DNA from: Bradyrhizobium sp. 21
GTDB taxonomy: Bacteria; Pseudomonadota; Alphaproteobacteria; Rhizobiales; Xanthobacteraceae
DNA length: 64,000 bases
Reading direction: 5' to 3'
NCBI RefSeq assembly: GCF_023073335.1
Contig: NZ_JADPJG010000032.1
Coordinates: forward strand, 1-64,000
Part shown: in pieces, positions 34,328-45,179 of the stretch
Layout of the letters: each line of letters begins with the position of its first letter
How positions within the stretch are numbered: position 1 is the stretch's first letter
The notes under the pieces: model-generated
Databases searched by the model: none
What the model saw: only the letters and a program-made list of their open reading frames with translations
Told to the model about the DNA's origin: nothing
Translations under genes and position numbers: made by a program

Positions 34328-36607
34328 TCATGATCGCGGCCCTCGCAGAATCTCGTGCAGTCGGGCGGGCGTGATCGGAAGCTGCGTCACGGCCCCGGGC
34401 TTTTGAAGCGCAGCGTCGATCGCGGCAGCCAGCGCGGCCCCAACGGCATTGATGCCGGCCTCACCGGCTCCCTTGACGCCCAAGGGATTGAGGGGCGACG
34501 GTGCATCCTCGCGCAGCAAAACCTCGATCTCCGGCACCTCATGACAGGTCGGCATCAGATAATCGGCAAAACTCGCCGCCAGCGGTTGGCCATTCTCGTC
34601 GTAGACGAACTCCTCCAGCAGCGCGCCACCGATGCCCTGCGCCGCTCCCCCGACGATCTGGCCCTCGATCAGCATCGGATTGACGGCGCGCCCGACGTCA
34701 TAGCCGACCAGATAGCGCTCGATCGTGATCCCGCAGGTCGACGGATCGACCTTCACCTGGGCCGCATGGACGCCGTAAGGATAGGTCATATGGCCGGCAA
34801 CGAAGCGGCCCTCGCCGGTGAGGCCGCCGGAATCCTTGAGATGCAGCGCAATCTCGCCAAGCGGCAGTGAAGCTCCGCCGCTGACTGCCTCGACCATGCC
34901 GTCCGACAATTTCAGCGCATCGGGCGTCGTCTGCAGCAGCCCCGCCGCCGCCTCGAGCGCGCGGTCACGCAACGCTTCGGACGCGATCTTCACGGCTGAA
35001 CCCGCCATCACCGTCACCCGGGAAGCAAAGGCACCGAATCCGATCTCGATCCGGTCGGTTTGGCCATGGATCACGTTGATCCGTTCGATCGGAATTCCAA
35101 TCGTCTCGGCGCAAATCTGCGCCAGCACGGTCTCGACGCCCTGACCGACGGAGGCGACGCCGGTCACGATCTCGACCGTTCCGCGGCCATCGACCGTGAT
35201 CCGGACCAGATCCTGTGGCCCGAGGCCGCTCTTTTCGACGAAACAGGCGACGCCAAACCCGACAAGCTCGCCGCGATCGCGGCGCGCGGCGAGTTCGTCC
35301 TGCAGCTGATTGTAGCTCAGACGATCAAGCACGCGCTCGAGCAGATCGCGGTACTGCCCGGAATCGTAGACGACGCCGGTGCCAAGCGTCTTGATGCCGC
35401 GATCGAATGGCATCGCCTCGGCGGCGATGAAATTGACGCGGCGCACCTCGACCGGCGATAGATCGAGTTCGGTCGCGATCTTGTCGATCAGCCGCTCGCG
35501 GGCAAAGGTGGATTCGTAACGGCCGGGCGCGCGATAGGTGCCGGCCGGGGTCTTGTTGGTGAGACGGATGTGCCCCACGGCCGCGTACGCGGGAATGACG
35601 TAGGGACCAGGCAACATCGCCGCCGACAGATCGGTCACCGTGGTCCCGTGGGTGCGCACATAGGCGCCCTGATCGGTGAAGAATTCCGCCTCGAGGCCGA
35701 GGATGAATCCTCGTCGATCGACGGCGGCGCGCAGCCGGTAGACCTGGTCGCGCGAATGGTTGGCCGCGAGCAGATGCTCCTTGCGGTCCTCGATCCATTT
35801 CACCGGGCGCCGCAGCCGCAGTGCCGCGGCACAGACCAGCACGTCCTCCGGATAGAGTTCGCCGCGAATGCCGAAGCCGCCGCCGACATGGCCCTCGCTG
35901 AGATGCAATCGGCCCTCGCCGAGGCCTAGCATCCGGCTGATGGCGTCGCGGTTGTAGTGCGGCACTTTTGCGGCGCCATAAAGCGTCAGCACGTCCTTGT
36001 CAGCATCGTAGACGCCGAGCGCGCCGCGGGTCTCCAGCGGCACGCCGGTGTGGCGTCCGACCTTGACCTCCAGCGCGACGATCTTGTCAGCCGCGGCGAA
36101 AGCCGCATCAACATCGCCATAGGCGCGGCGGAGCACCGCGGGTTCCGACAACAGCCCGGGATGAATGTCAGGCATGAACGCGCTCGGCGCCGCGGTGGCA
36201 TCGAGCTGCGGCGCGAGCTCCTCGATATCGCAGAACACGAGATCGGCTGCGTCTTCCGCGACATACGGATCGACGGCGACGACCACCGCTACGGGATCGC
36301 CGACATAGCGCACATAATCGCGCGCCAGAACCCATTGGCGGTAGGGCGCAAGCGCCTCGAGGCCCATCTGGCGAAAGTCGATCGGCGGCAGCTCGGCAAC
36401 ATCGTCGGTCGTCCAGATCGCGACGACGCCTTCGAGTGCCGCGGCCTCCGCGGTCTCGACCCCAAGAATCCGTCCGAAGGCGACCGGCGAACGCACCACG
36501 CGCATATGGAGCTGGCCGGGCGCATTGCAGTCGGCAGCGAACGAGCCCTTGCCGAGCAGCAGCGGACCATCCTCGATGCGCCGGAACGACCGGCCGATAT
36601 GGCTCAT
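34328..36607 (-). CDS. Molybdenum hydroxylase large subunit, set 2, second copy
   Basis: 759-aa CoxL/XDH-family subunit starting MSHIGRSFRRIEDGPLLLGK at 36607, overlapping the FeS gene stop as ATGA. The active-site loop reads TYRAPGR (357-363), different from every other large subunit here. The catalytic Glu is in KGAGEAG (about E716) and the Mo-cofactor loop is HVGGGFG. The same operon also encodes a second large subunit (37085-39400) but only one FeS and one FAD subunit. The cluster may therefore build two alternative enzymes or a hetero-assembly. No CO dehydrogenase signature is present. Confidence 0.92.
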   Translation of the reverse strand: MSHIGRSFRRIEDGPLLLGKGSFAADCNAPGQLHMRVVRSPVAFGRILGVETAEAAALEGVVAIWTTDDVAELPPIDFRQMGLEALAPYRQWVLARDYVRYVGDPVAVVVAVDPYVAEDAADLVFCDIEELAPQLDATAAPSAFMPDIHPGLLSEPAVLRRAYGDVDAAFAAADKIVALEVKVGRHTGVPLETRGALGVYDADKDVLTLYGAAKVPHYNRDAISRMLGLGEGRLHLSEGHVGGGFGIRGELYPEDVLVCAAALRLRRPVKWIEDRKEHLLAANHSRDQVYRLRAAVDRRGFILGLEAEFFTDQGAYVRTHGTTVTDLSAAMLPGPYVIPAYAAVGHIRLTNKTPAGTYRAPGRYESTFARERLIDKIATELDLSPVEVRRVNFIAAEAMPFDRGIKTLGTGVVYDSGQYRDLLERVLDRLSYNQLQDELAARRDRGELVGFGVACFVEKSGLGPQDLVRITVDGRGTVEIVTGVASVGQGVETVLAQICAETIGIPIERINVIHGQTDRIEIGFGAFASRVTVMAGSAVKIASEALRDRALEAAAGLLQTTPDALKLSDGMVEAVSGGASLPLGEIALHLKDSGGLTGEGRFVAGHMTYPYGVHAAQVKVDPSTCGITIERYLVGYDVGRAVNPMLIEGQIVGGAAQGIGGALLEEFVYDENGQPLAASFADYLMPTCHEVPEIEVLLREDAPSPLNPLGVKGAGEAGINAVGAALAAAIDAALQKPGAVTQLPITPARLHEILRGPRS

Positions 36608-37092
36608 GCGCGCGGTCCTGCCCGCAATGCGCGCGCGGCGATCCGGACCGCCTTGACGATGTTCTGATAGCCGGTGCAGCGGCAGAGGTTCGACGACAAC
36701 ACGTCCCTGATCTCGTCATCCGACATGTCGGGGTTTTCCTCGAGCGCGCCCGCCGCGAGCATCAGGAAGCCGGGGGTGCAGAAGCCGCATTGCAGCCCGT
36801 GATTTTCCCAGAACGCTTGCTGCAGCGGGTGCAGGGTGTCGCCGTCAGCAAGCCCTTCCACCGTGCGGACGGCCTTGCGCTCGGCCTGCACGCCGAACAT
36901 CAGGCAGGAGCGGACCGGCTTGTCGTCGACCAGCACCGTACAGGCTCCGCAGACACCGTGCTCGCAGCCGATATGGGTCCCGGTCAGGCCGCAGTCATCG
37001 CGCAGCACGTCGGCCAACGTCCGGCGCGGCTCGATCGACACCGCATGAGATTTGCCGTTGACGGTGAGATCGATGTTGAACTTGCTAGCCAT
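36604..37092 (-). CDS. Molybdenum hydroxylase [2Fe-2S] subunit, set 2
   Basis: 162-aa CoxS-type subunit. Cluster Cys are C43, C48, C51 and C63 (GCEHGVCGACT), and C102, C105, C137 and C139 (CGFCTPG, LCRCTGY). The start MASKFNIDLTVNG at 37092 overlaps the preceding large-subunit gene by 8 bp. It lies between two large-subunit genes and is the only FeS protein available to both. Length equals the set 1 subunit. Confidence 0.95.
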   Translation of the reverse strand: MASKFNIDLTVNGKSHAVSIEPRRTLADVLRDDCGLTGTHIGCEHGVCGACTVLVDDKPVRSCLMFGVQAERKAVRTVEGLADGDTLHPLQQAFWENHGLQCGFCTPGFLMLAAGALEENPDMSDDEIRDVLSSNLCRCTGYQNIVKAVRIAARALRAGPRA

Positions 37093-39400
37093 GGGTCGCT
37101 ACTCCGGCACGGCGCAGCTGCTCGCGGATGCGTTGCGGCGTCGCCGGCAGTTCAAACAACTGGATGCCGAACGGCGACAGCGCGTCGACGATGGCGTTGA
37201 CGACCGCGGCCGGCGCGCCGATCGCGCCGCCCTCGCCCACACCCTTGGCCTTGGTGATGCTCTCCGGCGACACCGTCTCCATGTGGATGATTTCAATCTC
37301 CGGCACCTCGGCCGAGGTCGGCGGCAGATAATCGGCGAAGGATGCCGTCAGCAGATTTCCGCTCTCGTCATAGATGATCTCCTCGAACAGCGCGTTGGCG
37401 ATGCCCTGCGCGACGCCGCCGGCGATCTGGCCGTCGACGATCATCGGATTGATCAGCACGCCGGCGTCCTCGACCACGATGAAGCGTTCGATCCTGGTCC
37501 CGCCAGTCTCGATGTCGACCTCGACGATGGCAACGTGGCAGGCGTTCGAAAAGGTGCCGCCGGGATCGTAGACGGCACTTTCGTGCAGGCCCGGCGACAG
37601 GCCCTTGAAACGGTGGCTCTGGTGATAGGCGGCGCGCGCCAGCACGCCGATTGCCGTCGCCTGGTTGGAATTGCTGACCCGAGCCCAGCCGTTCTCCAGC
37701 GTAATGCTTTCGGCGGTCGTCTCCATCAGCTGCGCGGCGATGGTCTTCAGCTTGTGGGCGACCTTGCCCGCGGCCAGTTTCGAGGCGCCGCCGGCGATGA
37801 CCATCGAGCGGCTGGCGAAGGTGCCCCAGCCGTAGGGCGTAGCGTCAGTGTCACCGGAGATGATCCTGATCCGGTGGGGCTCGATGCCGAGCTCATCCGA
37901 CACCAGTTGCGCGAGGCTGGTTTTCAGGCCCTGACCATGCGGTGATGAGCCGATGCGCAGCACCACGTCTCCGGAAGGATCCATCGTGCAATCGACGATT
38001 TCGTAGCCGGGCACGATCTCCATGCCGCGCGCGGCATAGGCTGGCGTGCCATACCCCGTGCGTTCGCTGAACACGGAAAAGCCGACGCCGAGAAAGTGTC
38101 CACGCAAGCGCGCCGCGGCTTGCCGCGCCCGGAACGCCGGCAGATCGACGCTTTTGGCCGCGGCCTCCATCGCCTGGAGGTAGCTGCCTTCGTCGTAGAC
38201 GAGTCCGGTTGGCGAGCGGTGCGGAAACGCGGTGATGAGGTTACGGCGGCGGATCTCCACCGAGTCGATGCCGAGGCGCGTGGCCGCGACCTCCATCAGG
38301 CGTTCCATCGAAAACGTCAGCATCGGCCGCGACACGCCGCGATACGGTGCCATCATGCAGGTATTGGTGGTCACTCCGCGGGAACGGACCCCATATTCCG
38401 CAAGGTCATAGGGCCCCGGCAATTCGGCCAATGCCATCAAGGGCTCGACGCCGCAGGTCACGGGATAGCACGAGAACGCCCCGACATTGGAGCGCAGATC
38501 CGCGTCGAGCCCCAGCAGTCTGCCGTCCTTGGCAAAGGCGCCGCGCAGACTGAACGCCTGGTCGCGGCCGTGGGCGGAGGCCGTAAAGTTCTCGCGGCGG
38601 TCCTCGATCCAGGCGACGTCGCGTTTCAATTTTCGCGCCAACCAGACCAGCACGACATACTCCGGAAAAAGCGACATCTTCTGGCCGAAGCCGCCGCCGA
38701 CGTCGGGTGCGATGACACGCAAATCCGACTCAGTCATGCCCAGCGCGTCAGCGATGCCTGTCCGCAGCATATGCGGCATCTGCACCGATGCCGTCAGCGT
38801 CACCCGTCCCGATGCAACATCATAGACCGCAACGCCGCCGCGATTTTCCATCGGCGCGGCAGATTGCCGGTGCGAGCGCAACTCCAGCGTCACGATCTCC
38901 GCGGCTTCCTCGAAGGCCGTGTCGAGGCCCGCCGTCTTCATTCGACCTTCGACCAGCACGTTCGAGACGGCCTCGGGGTGGACCGGCGCGGTACCGGTCG
39001 CCAATGCGGCGTCGAGATCGACGATCGCGTTCTCCCCCTCGATGTCGACGAAGACCCGGTCCGCGATGTCCTCGGCGCGGGCGGGATCTTCGGCGACCAC
39101 GACGGCGACGGCCTGTCCGCAGAAGGTGACGCGGTCCACCGGCAACACCGGCTGGCCGATCGCGACATAGTCGGGACGGTGGAGGATCGGCCGGATCGGC
39201 TTGACGCCGGATAGATCGCGTCCGGTAAACACCACTGTCCCCGACGGAATCTCGATGCCGGTGATCGCTCCGCGCGCGAGCGGGCTGCGGACGAACCGGA
39301 CGGAGGCGGCATTGCCGATGCGATCGGCGACGTAGCTGCCGTTTCCCTTCAATAGCGACGGATCCTCCAGCCGCGGCAGCGATCGCCCGATCCAATTCAT
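37085..39400 (-). CDS. Molybdenum hydroxylase large subunit, set 2, first copy
   Basis: 771-aa CoxL/XDH-family subunit from ATG 39400 (MNWIGRSLPRLEDPSLLKG); the frame to 39880 overlaps the CoxM-type gene. The active-site loop is PYRGVSR (352-358), and the catalytic Glu lies in KGVGEGG (about E723) instead of the usual GAGEAG. The cofactor loop is DVGGGFGQK. It follows CoxM with a 4-bp overlap and precedes CoxS with an 8-bp overlap. It differs clearly from the other large subunit of the same operon, so the two probably accept different substrates. Confidence 0.92.
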   Translation of the reverse strand: MNWIGRSLPRLEDPSLLKGNGSYVADRIGNAASVRFVRSPLARGAITGIEIPSGTVVFTGRDLSGVKPIRPILHRPDYVAIGQPVLPVDRVTFCGQAVAVVVAEDPARAEDIADRVFVDIEGENAIVDLDAALATGTAPVHPEAVSNVLVEGRMKTAGLDTAFEEAAEIVTLELRSHRQSAAPMENRGGVAVYDVASGRVTLTASVQMPHMLRTGIADALGMTESDLRVIAPDVGGGFGQKMSLFPEYVVLVWLARKLKRDVAWIEDRRENFTASAHGRDQAFSLRGAFAKDGRLLGLDADLRSNVGAFSCYPVTCGVEPLMALAELPGPYDLAEYGVRSRGVTTNTCMMAPYRGVSRPMLTFSMERLMEVAATRLGIDSVEIRRRNLITAFPHRSPTGLVYDEGSYLQAMEAAAKSVDLPAFRARQAAARLRGHFLGVGFSVFSERTGYGTPAYAARGMEIVPGYEIVDCTMDPSGDVVLRIGSSPHGQGLKTSLAQLVSDELGIEPHRIRIISGDTDATPYGWGTFASRSMVIAGGASKLAAGKVAHKLKTIAAQLMETTAESITLENGWARVSNSNQATAIGVLARAAYHQSHRFKGLSPGLHESAVYDPGGTFSNACHVAIVEVDIETGGTRIERFIVVEDAGVLINPMIVDGQIAGGVAQGIANALFEEIIYDESGNLLTASFADYLPPTSAEVPEIEIIHMETVSPESITKAKGVGEGGAIGAPAAVVNAIVDALSPFGIQLFELPATPQRIREQLRRAGVATHG

Positions 39401-40251
39401 GCGGCAGCCTCGGTCAGCGCGCGCTTGACGGCAGTGGCAACGAGATCGCGCCGGTATTCCGGCGTAGCGTGGATATCGCCGATCGGGCTGACCGAGGCCC
39501 ACGCCTCGCGGGCGATCGTGTCGATCATCTCCTGCGACGCCGCACCTCCGACCAACCGCTCCTCGAGTTTGCGCAACCGGATCGCGCGGTCGGACACGCC
39601 ACCGACGCCCAGCCGTGCTTCGCGAACGACACCGGCTTCGATCCGTAGCGCCGCCAGCGCCATGCCGAGCGCGAAATCGCCGGCGCGCCGCGAGAATTCG
39701 TAGAAGCCGGTCCGCCAGCCCTGCCCCATCGGAGGCAGGTGAACCTCGGCGAGCAACTCGTCGGGCTCGAGATCGGTCGAGAACGTGCCGTTGAAGAAAT
39801 CGCCGATCGCGATGGCCCGCTCGCCGCGCGCGCTTTTCGCAACCACCGTGGCGTCGAGCGTGGTGGCGAGGAGACACCATTCGGATGCCGGATCGGCATG
39901 GGCCAGGCTTCCGGCAAAGGTGCCGCGCTGTCTGATCGGATAATGCGCGATGTGACGCGCGACGGCGGAAAAGAGCGCGCCCAGCGGGCCGTCGACGACG
40001 CGCCGGTGGAACGCAGCGTGGCGGGTCAGCGCGCCGATATGGAGGCCGCGATCGTCCGCGTGAACGTAATCAAGTTCAGCGATATCGTTGATGTCGATCA
40101 GGATTGCGGGCCGCGCGAGACGGAAATTCATCGCCGGCACGAGGCTCTGCCCGCCGGCCAGAATCTTGCAGTCGTCCTTGTACTTCGCGAGCAATGCGAG
40201 CGCGTCGGAAAGGCTCGCGGGTCTGAAATAGTCGAACGCCGCCGGCTTCAC
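39397..40251 (-). CDS. Molybdenum hydroxylase FAD subunit, set 2
   Basis: CoxM-type FAD protein of 284 aa from GTG 40251 (KPAAFDYFRPASL after the start), preceded at 8 bp by GCAAGG. An alternative TTG at 40269 has no ribosome site. FAD loops are LAGGQSLVPAMNFRLARP and RQRGTFAGSLAHADPASEW; the second deviates from the canonical RNRGTIGGN (Gln for Asn, Phe-Ala for Ile-Gly), so FAD contacts may differ. It heads the M-L-S-L operon. A tandem 9-bp repeat lies just upstream. Confidence 0.88.
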   Translation of the reverse strand: MKPAAFDYFRPASLSDALALLAKYKDDCKILAGGQSLVPAMNFRLARPAILIDINDIAELDYVHADDRGLHIGALTRHAAFHRRVVDGPLGALFSAVARHIAHYPIRQRGTFAGSLAHADPASEWCLLATTLDATVVAKSARGERAIAIGDFFNGTFSTDLEPDELLAEVHLPPMGQGWRTGFYEFSRRAGDFALGMALAALRIEAGVVREARLGVGGVSDRAIRLRKLEERLVGGAASQEMIDTIAREAWASVSPIGDIHATPEYRRDLVATAVKRALTEAAA

Positions 40252-40275
40252 ATTTTTAACCTTGCTCAATATTAT

Positions 40276-40293
40276 TTAACATGATTAACATGA
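40276..40293 (-). promoter_or_regulatory. Tandem 9-bp direct repeat upstream of set 2 operon
   Basis: TTAACATGA occurs twice head to tail (40276-40284 and 40285-40293), 25 bp upstream of the CoxM start. Together with the adjacent AATATTATT it is the most A+T-rich spot in this stretch, as expected for a promoter with a regulator site. Confidence 0.4.
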
Positions 40294-40422
40294 CGATGCC
40301 CGGGTGTCCACCAATCACGATGACGAGCTTGCATGGGCTGGTTCAAAGCCATCGAGAACGGGCGCAAGGACGCGTCCGGCATCCTCTCCGGATCCGTGAG
40401 CCCTTCGCTTGCGCCCGCGCCT

Positions 40423-41100
40423 CTATCGGCCGCTCCGCCATTGCTCGAGCAGGTCGGCGGCGTCGGTCACCACGCCGAGATGCAGCGAGACCATCTTCAG
40501 CGCGGCGTCCTCCATATCCTCGTCGGTGCCACGAACGAGGTCGCGCAAGACCACCACGCGATAGCTGAGATTGCTGGCGTCGAAGGCCGCGTTGAGAATG
40601 CAGCAATCTGTCATGCCGCCGTTGAGCACTACCGTACGGACGTTCATCTGGCGCAGCAGGAAGTCGAGGTCGGTGGCGAAGAACGGCGACAGCCGCTTCT
40701 TGCCGGCGACAACGAGATCCTGTGGTTCGACCTGGGTCACGAATTCCGTCCAGCGCGAGCCTTCAATCGCGTGCGCATCGGAATTGGCAATCGGACCGAC
40801 ATGGAGCGGAAAGGTCCGCCGCCATGCCGACGGAATGCCGGCGATGTCGTCGACGCCGCCCTTGCGCAGCACCGATTTGACGTGGATGACCGGCACGCCG
40901 ACCAGGCGTGCCGCCGCATGAAACGCGTCGATCGGCGCGACGATCTCCCGCGCGCGCGGCGCGGGACAGGGGCACTCCGGCGTATCGGCAAGATGCCCCT
41001 GATGCATGTCGACCGACACGATCGCCGAACGCGCGGCAGTGGTGAAATCCTCAAAGCCCCGTGGCAAATCGCGCCTTGCGCCGTACACGTAAGCCTTCAT
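40423..41100 (-). CDS. Isochorismatase-family cysteine hydrolase
   Basis: 225-aa cytoplasmic amidohydrolase of the isochorismatase fold. The Asp-Lys-Cys triad is visible as D31 (VSVDMHQG), K134/K135 (VVAGKKRLSPF) and C167 (NGGMTDCCILNAAFD). Relatives include nicotinamidase, maleamate amidase, N-carbamoylsarcosine amidase and RutB. The start at 41100 (MKAYVYGARRDLP) avoids a leader reaching 41178. It stands 171 bp upstream of the set 2 hydroxylase operon on the same strand and opposite the BMP transporter. It may release ammonia from an opened ring (inference). Confidence 0.88.
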   Translation of the reverse strand: MKAYVYGARRDLPRGFEDFTTAARSAIVSVDMHQGHLADTPECPCPAPRAREIVAPIDAFHAAARLVGVPVIHVKSVLRKGGVDDIAGIPSAWRRTFPLHVGPIANSDAHAIEGSRWTEFVTQVEPQDLVVAGKKRLSPFFATDLDFLLRQMNVRTVVLNGGMTDCCILNAAFDASNLSYRVVVLRDLVRGTDEDMEDAALKMVSLHLGVVTDAADLLEQWRSGR

Positions 41101-41470
41101 CACGCTCTCCCGCCGAAACCCACTACGCTCCGCATCGCGCGGGCGAAGCAATATCCAGGCCGTACGCCCGCCAGACATGCACCTTTTCTCGATTGTGCTC
41201 GGCCAGCCGCCGGCCCGTCTCCTACGACCAGACGCGAAGCCGGCGGCTGCGCCAATACCCGGATTGGAAGGGGACGGAGCTTGCGCGGTGCGTCCTCAAT
41301 TCCTGCAGCGGCCGACACTGGCCGCGTGACGACAAGACGAGGAGGGGATGCCCAGCGAATGGGTCGAGGGTGACTAAACAATCGGCGTGCTATTTTTTCC
41401 AACAATGCGACGATTTTCGAACGTCCGCCTCATGCGGCCGAAAAATTCGCACAGCTAGAGGATTTGCGTG
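41101..41470. other. Divergent regulatory region, BMP operon and isochorismatase gene
   Basis: These 370 bp hold no supportable gene. The part nearest the BMP gene (41375-41450) is relatively A+T-rich, with CTATTTTTTCC around 41391, where the rightward promoter probably lies, but I cannot fix -35/-10 boxes. No palindrome longer than 8 bp was noticed. Confidence 0.5.
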
Positions 41471-42550
41471 ATGCGCTGGACTTACATTCCTGTTCTTGCT
41501 GCTGCCCTGACCGGCGGCGCGGCGATTGCCTATGCGGCCGGGTTCACATTGCCCGCACCGCCGAAGATCGCGTTCCTGTATTTCATGGATAAATCCGACG
41601 GCGGCTGGACGCAGGCCTTCGAGGAAGCCCGTGTGAAGGTCGAGAAGTCGCTCGACCAGCAAATTGTCTACGTTGAAGGCGTGCCGGAAGTCGCGGGACA
41701 GATCACACCTGCGGCCGAACGCTTCATCCAGCGCGGCTACAACGTCATCATCGGCACGGCGTTCGGCTATTCCGATACGTTCAAGGAATTGTCGAACAAA
41801 TACCCGAAGGTCGCCTTCCTCAACGCCTCCGGCACCACCAACGGTCCGAACCTCGAATCCTTCTATGGCCGCACCTATGAGAGCCAGTATCTCTGCGGCA
41901 TGGTCGCCGGCGCGATGTCCAAGACCGGCAAGCTCGGCTTCGTCGCCGCGCATCCAATCGGCCCGGTAAACTGGACCATCAATGCCTACGAAATGGGCGC
42001 ATTGAAGATGAATCCCAAGGCGACGACGACGGTGGTCTTCACCGGTGCCTGGAATGATCCGGTCAAGGAACGCGCCGCGGCGCAGGCCATGGCGGACCAG
42101 GGCATCGACGTCATCGGCCAGCACGTCGACACCCCGACGCCGCAGATCGTCGCCCAGGAGCGCGGCATCTACGGCACCGGACATCACCGCGACTTCCGCG
42201 AATTCGCGCCGAAGGCAACGCTGTGTTCCTCAGCCTGGACCTGGGAAAAATTCCTGGCGCCCGAACTGAAGAAGGTGGCGGCCGGCAACTGGGAGCCGAG
42301 CCCGTATGGCGCCTTCCCCGGCATCAAGGAGGGCGGCACCGACATCGCCTGCTGCAACGCCGCGGTACCGAAGGAGGTGGTGGACAAGGTGATGGCCGAA
42401 CGCGACGCCATCATCGCCGGCAAGAAGATCTTCACCGGGCCGATCAAGGACATCGCAGGCACCGAACGGGTCGCGGCCAATGCCTCGCTCGACGATGGCG
42501 GCTTCTGGAAGATGGACTGGTACATTCCAGGTGTCATTACCCAGAAATAA
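41471..42550 (+). CDS. BMP-family ABC transporter substrate-binding protein
   Basis: 359-aa periplasmic receptor of the BMP/PnrA family, which usually binds nucleosides or nucleobase-like compounds. The N-terminus MRWTYIPVLAAALTGGAA is a type I signal; there is no lipobox. Family segments are FMDKSDGGWTQAFEEAR, YNVIIGTAFGYSDTFKEL and GPVNWTINAYEMGA. The start could be GTG 41468 or ATG 41471. It begins a four-gene importer operon with a double ATPase and two permeases. The ligand class fits the nucleobase-like enzymes around it. Confidence 0.93.
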   Translation: MRWTYIPVLAAALTGGAAIAYAAGFTLPAPPKIAFLYFMDKSDGGWTQAFEEARVKVEKSLDQQIVYVEGVPEVAGQITPAAERFIQRGYNVIIGTAFGYSDTFKELSNKYPKVAFLNASGTTNGPNLESFYGRTYESQYLCGMVAGAMSKTGKLGFVAAHPIGPVNWTINAYEMGALKMNPKATTTVVFTGAWNDPVKERAAAQAMADQGIDVIGQHVDTPTPQIVAQERGIYGTGHHRDFREFAPKATLCSSAWTWEKFLAPELKKVAAGNWEPSPYGAFPGIKEGGTDIACCNAAVPKEVVDKVMAERDAIIAGKKIFTGPIKDIAGTERVAANASLDDGGFWKMDWYIPGVITQK

Positions 42551-42567
42551 GCGAGCACTCTCCGCTG

Positions 42568-44062
<1,495 letters not shown>

Positions 44063-44070
<8 letters not shown>

Positions 44071-45169
44071 TTTCTCACGCCAAGCGGATCCCTTGATCTC
44101 CCCTGCTCCCGCTGCCTCCCGCGGTCTCGGCCGCCTCACCCTCGACGTGCGCCAGGACCTGTCGCCGTGGAAGCAAACGGCCTTCGTCGGTTCATCACTC
44201 GTCTTCGGGCTCGCGATTTCACTCGCCATTCTTGCTGCGGCAGGCATCCCGCCTCTGACTTTGGCGAGCGAACTTGCCGCCGTGTTGACCGCAGAAAACC
44301 TGCGCGGCGTGCTGGTGCAGGCCGCGCCGCTGATTCTGGTCGGGCTCGGCGCCAGCCTCGCGTTCCGCATCGGCTTCTGGAATCTCGGCATCGAAGGCCA
44401 GATGATATTTGGCGGAATTTTTGCCGCGGCAATTTCGATCTATGACGTCGGACCGCAGGCGACTCGGCTGTTGCTGATGGGATCGGCCGCGGCGCTGGGC
44501 GGCGCGCTGTGGGTGCTGCTGGTGGTATTCCTGAAACGTCGTTTTCGCGTCAACGAGATCATCGCAACGCTGCTGCTGAACTATGTCGCGATGTATTTCC
44601 TGTTTCACCTCCTGTACGGCGCTTGGCAGGACGCCAAAACGGCGTTCCCGCAATCTTCCCCGCTCCGCCCCTTCGAGCGATTGGGGGATATCGGCTATGG
44701 CATCAACAGCGGTCTGCTGATCGCCATCGCCGGCGTGCTGGCGGCGGGCTGGCTGATCCATCTCAGCCGCATCGGCTTCTACACCCGCTTCATCAGTGCC
44801 AATCCGCGGATGGCGAAAATCGTCGGCGTTCCCGTGCAGGCGGCGACGCTGTGGATCATCGCGGCCTCCGGCGCCTGCTCCGGTCTTGCCGGCTTCGTCA
44901 ATGTCGCGAGCCAGGAAGGCCGCCTCACGCAGTCCTACGCCAACGGCTATGTGTTTTCCGGCGTGCTGATCGCATTCCTGTCCCGCAACGATCCGGTCGT
45001 CGTCGCGGTCGTCGGCTTCCTGATCGCGGTGCTGTTCATTACCGGACAGACGCTGCAGGTGTTTTACCAGATTCCGCTCACGATGGTGCAGATGATCGAG
45101 GCGATCATCGTGATGGCGGTGGCGTCCTCGGAATTCTTGATCCGCCACCGCATCCGCTGGCTTCGATAA
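44063..45169 (+). CDS. BMP-type ABC transporter permease 1
   Basis: 368-aa inner-membrane permease (NupP/YufP-like) with a roughly 45-residue cytoplasmic N-terminus and about eight to ten helices. Family features are GLGASLAFRIGFWNLGIEGQ and NEIIATLLLNYVAMYFLF. The start at ATG 44063 overlaps the ATPase stop; ATG 44048 is an in-frame alternative further upstream. It pairs with the 313-aa permease 10 bp downstream. Confidence 0.94.
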
Positions 45170-45179
45170 AGGTATCCCC

